From the NCBI GenBank assembly GCA_946402595.1, contig CAMIWY010000062.1, positions 1-7,462 on the forward strand: DNA of 7,462 nucleotides, given 5' to 3'. Below are positions 4,849-7,462 of this stretch, in pieces. The translations under genes were made by a program, and so were the position numbers. The stretch is from an uncultured Clostridia bacterium. GTDB lineage: Bacteria > Bacillota > Clostridia > Peptostreptococcales > Anaerovoracaceae. Positions within the stretch are counted from its first letter, which is position 1. Each line of letters begins with the position of its first letter. Under the pieces are notes generated by a model. It was not told the DNA's origin, searched no databases, and was given only the letters and a program-made list of their open reading frames with translations.

Positions 4849-6071
4849 TCCTGTTCTTTCTTTTTGCGGGTTCTCTTCTTTCCTGAAGGCTTCTCTGGAG
4901 CCTTTTCGGAATCCGGCTTCTTTGCGGTACGCTTTTGAGAAGCCTTTTCAGCCTCCGCTGCTGCCTTCGCTTCCACTTCCAGCCTGGCCTCCCTGCGCTC
5001 GAGATACCTGTCAAACTGTATCTTGATGAGCGCCGCCGTAGGCACTGCGATCAGCATGCCGACAAATCCTCCGACTGCACCGCCGCCGATCAGGGCAGCG
5101 ACTACAAGCAGCGGATGCACCATGACATTGCTGCTGAGAAGTCTCGGATTGATGATATTTCCATCGACGAACAGAAGGATCGCAAGCACGACAGCTCCAG
5201 CGATGAATTTTGCCCACGCTCCGGTAGGAATGCATACCAGCGCCAGAGTGAGATAGCCTATAACAGGTCCGACATACGGAATGAGATTGCCGACTCCCGT
5301 CAGGACGCCGACTACCATGCCGTTAGGTACGCCGATAACCATCATCGAGACGGTTGTCATAACTCCTATGATCGCCGCATCGATGAACTGTCCTCTGATA
5401 TATCCGGAGAAAACTCTGTCCGCGTCTGCCAGAAAACGCCTCAGTCCGGCACGTGAACTATTGTCTGAAAGCACATTCAGGACACGCATCCAGTACGTGC
5501 TGATTCTGCCGTTGTCAAGCATGAAGTAGATCGCAAATATGACTCCGAACAGAAGTCCTGATGCGATATTGCTGATCCCGTTGACTATCGCGCCCGCTAT
5601 CTTACTGATGCGCTCAGCCGAGATCCCGAACATTCCGAGATACTCTTCGAGTTTTGCCGTGAATGATGCAAAATCATTCTGCATGTATGATATCAGGCTG
5701 TTGATATCTGCCGCACTGATCGTACCTACGGTCCTGACCAGTGTGAATATGAGTATCCCCAGTATCCCGAATACTATAAACAAAGCCAGCGCTATGCTGA
5801 GAACTACCGAACCCGTCCTGGCGAACTTTTCAAACCCTCTTTCAATGAAGAATTTCTCCAGCTTTTTCACTACCGGCCGCAGCAGATAGCTTATGATGCC
5901 GCCCAGTACGATCGGTCTCAGCACTGCCATAAAGAGGGTCCATGCCACGGACCACACGCCTCTTGTGCTATACAGGAGGTACAGGACAAGCGCAGTTATG
6001 ATGACTGTTATTGCTGCATAAGTACACAGCTTGATGTATTTCTGATCAAAACTTATCTGAGGTCGTTTCAT
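4845..6071 (-). CDS. AI-2E family transporter (PerM/TqsA-like)
   Basis: The 408-residue protein shows the family pattern: an N-terminal helix pair (about 15-65), a third helix near 85-112, an extramembrane region with amphipathic helices (115-165), and a C-terminal helix bundle with GNLIPYVGPVIG at 261-272, IYFMLD at 181-186, FSGYIRGQ at 221-228 and DGNIINPRLL at 303-312. Members move small molecules or act in Na+/H+ exchange; despite the name, AI-2 transport is shown only for a few. Residues 355-408 form an unusual cytosolic tail rich in Lys, Ala and Glu, ending in clusters of Lys and Arg. AGAGGAAAG precedes the ATG at 6071 by six bases. The gene follows the YdjM-like gene by 28 bases and overlaps the EamA gene by four. 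Confidence 0.92.
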   Translation of the reverse strand: MKRPQISFDQKYIKLCTYAAITVIITALVLYLLYSTRGVWSVAWTLFMAVLRPIVLGGIISYLLRPVVKKLEKFFIERGFEKFARTGSVVLSIALALFIVFGILGILIFTLVRTVGTISAADINSLISYMQNDFASFTAKLEEYLGMFGISAERISKIAGAIVNGISNIASGLLFGVIFAIYFMLDNGRISTYWMRVLNVLSDNSSRAGLRRFLADADRVFSGYIRGQFIDAAIIGVMTTVSMMVIGVPNGMVVGVLTGVGNLIPYVGPVIGYLTLALVCIPTGAWAKFIAGAVVLAILLFVDGNIINPRLLSSNVMVHPLLVVAALIGGGAVGGFVGMLIAVPTAALIKIQFDRYLERREARLEVEAKAAAEAEKASQKRTAKKPDSEKAPEKPSGKKRTRKKKEQE

Positions 6072-6099
6072 TTACTTCTTTCCTCTAATCTTTTATCTG

Positions 6100-6693
6100 T
6101 CAACGGAGCGATGTCCATATCACCAGGATGAGCCAGACTGCCCCAGCTATCTCGCACACCCTGTTTGCCATCCGGTCAGCGTAGAATATTCCGAGGCTAA
6201 AGCCTTTTTTCGCCGGATAGAATAATCTTACCCGCTTTTTGTTCGTTATATCAAGCAGAATATGCGTAATGAATGCGATTACAAAAGGTTTTACGCACTG
6301 CGGGAGTATCAGATACAGAAAAATCGTTTCCATCGCCATCGCAGTAAGTGAATGCGAAAAGCCTCTGTGCGCGGACACATTGGCAAAGGCCACTGTCACG
6401 ACGAGCCCGGCCATGCCTGCACACCACAGGTATGAGCCGCTTTCTGTGATCGTCCTGCACATTCCTGCGCCTGTGAGTCCGTCTGTAATGAGAGCGGCAG
6501 CCGTGATGACTGCTGCCAGGATCCTCTGCTTTGATGAATCGTTTCTTTCAGCCGGCGAATCACAGTCTATGTCACATATCAAAGAGCCGGCAGCCGCTCC
6601 TGCTATAACAGGTAGAGCTGCCGGCACTGTTTCCGGCATTGCAAGCGTCCATGCCGCTGCCATTCCGATTGTCAGGTGCGCCTTACCGAGCAT
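6100..6693 (-). CDS. YdjM-like membrane-bound metal-dependent hydrolase
   Basis: The 197-residue protein carries the metal-ligand pattern of the YdjM / DUF457 family: His6 near the N-terminus, DID at 41-43, HRGFSH at 109-114, and HILLD (His144, Asp148). Hydrophobic stretches at about 22-40, 58-76, 88-106, 116-130, 136-149 and 181-195 place it in the membrane. Family members are widespread in Firmicutes and their substrate is mostly unknown; LexA-controlled YdjM of E. coli is the reference. The ATG shares a base with the ridA stop (TAATG at 6695-6691 on the minus strand), with GAGG just before it, so translation is probably coupled to ridA. The reason for a place between ridA and the transporters is not evident. 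Confidence 0.85.
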   Translation of the reverse strand: MLGKAHLTIGMAAAWTLAMPETVPAALPVIAGAAAGSLICDIDCDSPAERNDSSKQRILAAVITAAALITDGLTGAGMCRTITESGSYLWCAGMAGLVVTVAFANVSAHRGFSHSLTAMAMETIFLYLILPQCVKPFVIAFITHILLDITNKKRVRLFYPAKKGFSLGIFYADRMANRVCEIAGAVWLILVIWTSLR

Positions 6694-7061
6694 TATGCCT
6701 CAGCAATTGCCTCGATCTCGCACTTTACTCCCTTAGGGAGATCCTTGACTGCAACACAGCTTCTTGCAGGCTTTGATGTAAAGTACTCAGCATAAACTGC
6801 ATTGAATGCTGCGAAATCAGCCATGTCAGCAAGGAAGCATGTTGTCTTGATTACTTTGTTGAATCCGGAACCTGCTGCCTCCAGAAGAGCTCCTACATTC
6901 TTGCAGCTCTGTGCAGCCTGCTCTTCGATGCTTGATGGAACTTCGCCTGTAGCAGGATCTACAGGGATCTGTCCCGATGTATATACGAATCCGTTGCTGA
7001 TGAATCCCTGTGAGTAAGGTCCGATTGCACCAGGTGCCTTGTCAGTTGCGATTACTTTCAT
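6693..7061 (-). CDS. ridA: RidA family reactive imine/enamine deaminase
   Basis: The 122-residue protein is a full-length RidA (YjgF/YER057c/UK114). It hydrolyses the unstable 2-aminoacrylate and 2-aminocrotonate made by PLP-dependent enzymes such as threonine and serine dehydratases, and so protects other PLP enzymes, IlvE among them. Signature residues are present: Tyr16 in GPYSQG, GQIP at 30-33, Arg100-Ser101-Cys102 in PARSCVAV (equivalent to Arg105-Cys107 of the E. coli protein) and Glu115 in CEIEAIAEA (equivalent to Glu120). It acts as a cytosolic trimer with active sites at subunit interfaces (family knowledge). AAAGGGGA lies eight bases before the ATG at 7061. The gene lies 135 bases after ilvE in the same direction, with its own promoter between, and leads a five-gene series. 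Confidence 0.96.
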   Translation of the reverse strand: MKVIATDKAPGAIGPYSQGFISNGFVYTSGQIPVDPATGEVPSSIEEQAAQSCKNVGALLEAAGSGFNKVIKTTCFLADMADFAAFNAVYAEYFTSKPARSCVAVKDLPKGVKCEIEAIAEA

Positions 7062-7124
7062 TTCTCTGTTCCCCTTTCTTGTGGTCGTGAATGATGTCAG
7101 CTAAATACTGATTGCGCTGTACTG

Positions 7125-7154
7125 ATTATACTTCACCGCACAGCAGTTAATCAA
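7125..7154 (-). promoter_or_regulatory. Sigma-A-type promoter of the ridA operon
   Basis: On the minus strand TTGATT (7154-7149) and a perfect TATAAT (7130-7125) are spaced by 18 bases. Initiation near 7118 gives a leader of about 57 bases before ridA. I saw no terminator hairpin with a T-run between the ilvE stop at 7197 and this promoter, so read-through from ilvE is also possible. Confidence 0.65.
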
Positions 7155-7196
7155 TGGAGCTGCCCCTCATGCCCTGTCATATCAGCGGATCGCGGA

Positions 7197-7462
7197 CTAC
7201 AGTGTTACTACCCAGCCGCCCATCGGATCTTCGATCTCGCCTGTCTGCATTCCGTAAAGTGTATCGTAGAGCTTCTGGCTCAGCTCGCCGACCTTCTCTC
7301 CGTTGATCGGATATTCATCATCCTTGTAGCTGAGAAGTCCGATAGGAGAAACGACGCAGGCTGTTCCTGTTGCCCATGCTTCTGTCAGTGAGCCGTTCTT
7401 TATAGCTTCGATGACTTCCTCGATCTCAAGACGCTTCTCTTCAGTCTTGACGCCCCACTTCT
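7197..7462 (-). CDS. ilvE: Branched-chain amino acid aminotransferase, C-terminal 87 residues
   Basis: The frame enters from the right edge and ends at a TAG (7199-7197). The fragment has the class IV PLP-dependent aminotransferase end: EAWATGTACVVSPIG (the TGTA loop binds the PLP phosphate), INGEKVGELSQKLYDTLYGMQTG, and the terminal IEDPMGGW pattern typical of BCAT. This enzyme transfers the amino group between glutamate and the keto acids of leucine, isoleucine and valine, in the cytosol. The catalytic Lys lies outside the window. D-amino acid aminotransferase and ADC lyase share the fold, but the GELSQKLYDTL / EDPMGGW ending is BCAT-type. The ridA neighbour fits, because RidA is known to protect IlvE from damage by aminoacrylate-type intermediates. 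Confidence 0.93.
   Translation of the reverse strand, partial: KWGVKTEEKRLEIEEVIEAIKNGSLTEAWATGTACVVSPIGLLSYKDDEYPINGEKVGELSQKLYDTLYGMQTGEIEDPMGGWVVTL

Noticed and set aside
7155..7196. GGGC/GCCC-containing stretch after ilvE as a terminator
   Set aside because: I could not form a stable hairpin followed by a T-run in the leftward direction.

Overview
The window suggests a Bacillota (Clostridia-type) chromosome. GC content looks moderate, most genes have AAGGAG- or GGAGG-like Shine-Dalgarno sequences, and the protein set fits: an M20C dipeptidase PepD, AI-2E and EamA transporters, RidA next to a branched-chain aminotransferase, and a STAS/PP2C-type regulatory vocabulary. This placement is inference; nothing in the window fixes a genus. 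I saw no tRNA, rRNA, CRISPR, insertion sequence or phage integrase.

Left part (1-1700). A cut-off pepD gene runs leftward out of the window from 719. Just upstream of it, in the same direction, is a 206-residue protein (831-1451) with an amphipathic N-terminus, about 100 residues of Ala/Lys/Glu-rich helix, and four exact 20-residue DG-x-x-G repeats of peptidoglycan-binding type. It has no signal peptide. Between the two lies an 18-bp perfect palindrome. The 253-bp divergent region 1452-1704 holds two candidate leftward promoters, a possible rightward promoter and a possible 31-40-residue small ORF.

Middle part (1705-3253). The only rightward gene encodes a STAS domain (anti-sigma-factor-antagonist type, with the usual phosphoserine position) fused to an aminoglycoside-phosphotransferase-fold kinase. 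It ends at a strong, probably bidirectional terminator (2903-2945). Converging on it is a 90-residue gene that contains the terminal DDLT motif of SpoIIE/RsbU-type PP2C phosphatases and no other part of that domain. STAS proteins, their kinases and PP2C phosphatases form the known partner-switching modules, so a fused STAS-kinase beside an orphan phosphatase tail is the most interesting arrangement here.

Right part (3360-7462). A leftward gene series reads ilvE (cut off, C-terminal 87 residues), then a promoter, then ridA, a YdjM-like membrane metal-dependent hydrolase, an AI-2E family transporter, an EamA family transporter and a C39-like cysteine peptidase. The last five are tightly packed: TAATG and ATGA junctions, a 20-nt overlap, and one 28-nt gap. 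They are probably one operon. ridA beside ilvE makes biochemical sense, since RidA removes enamine/imine by-products of PLP-dependent amino-acid metabolism. The role of the membrane genes in the same transcript is not evident.
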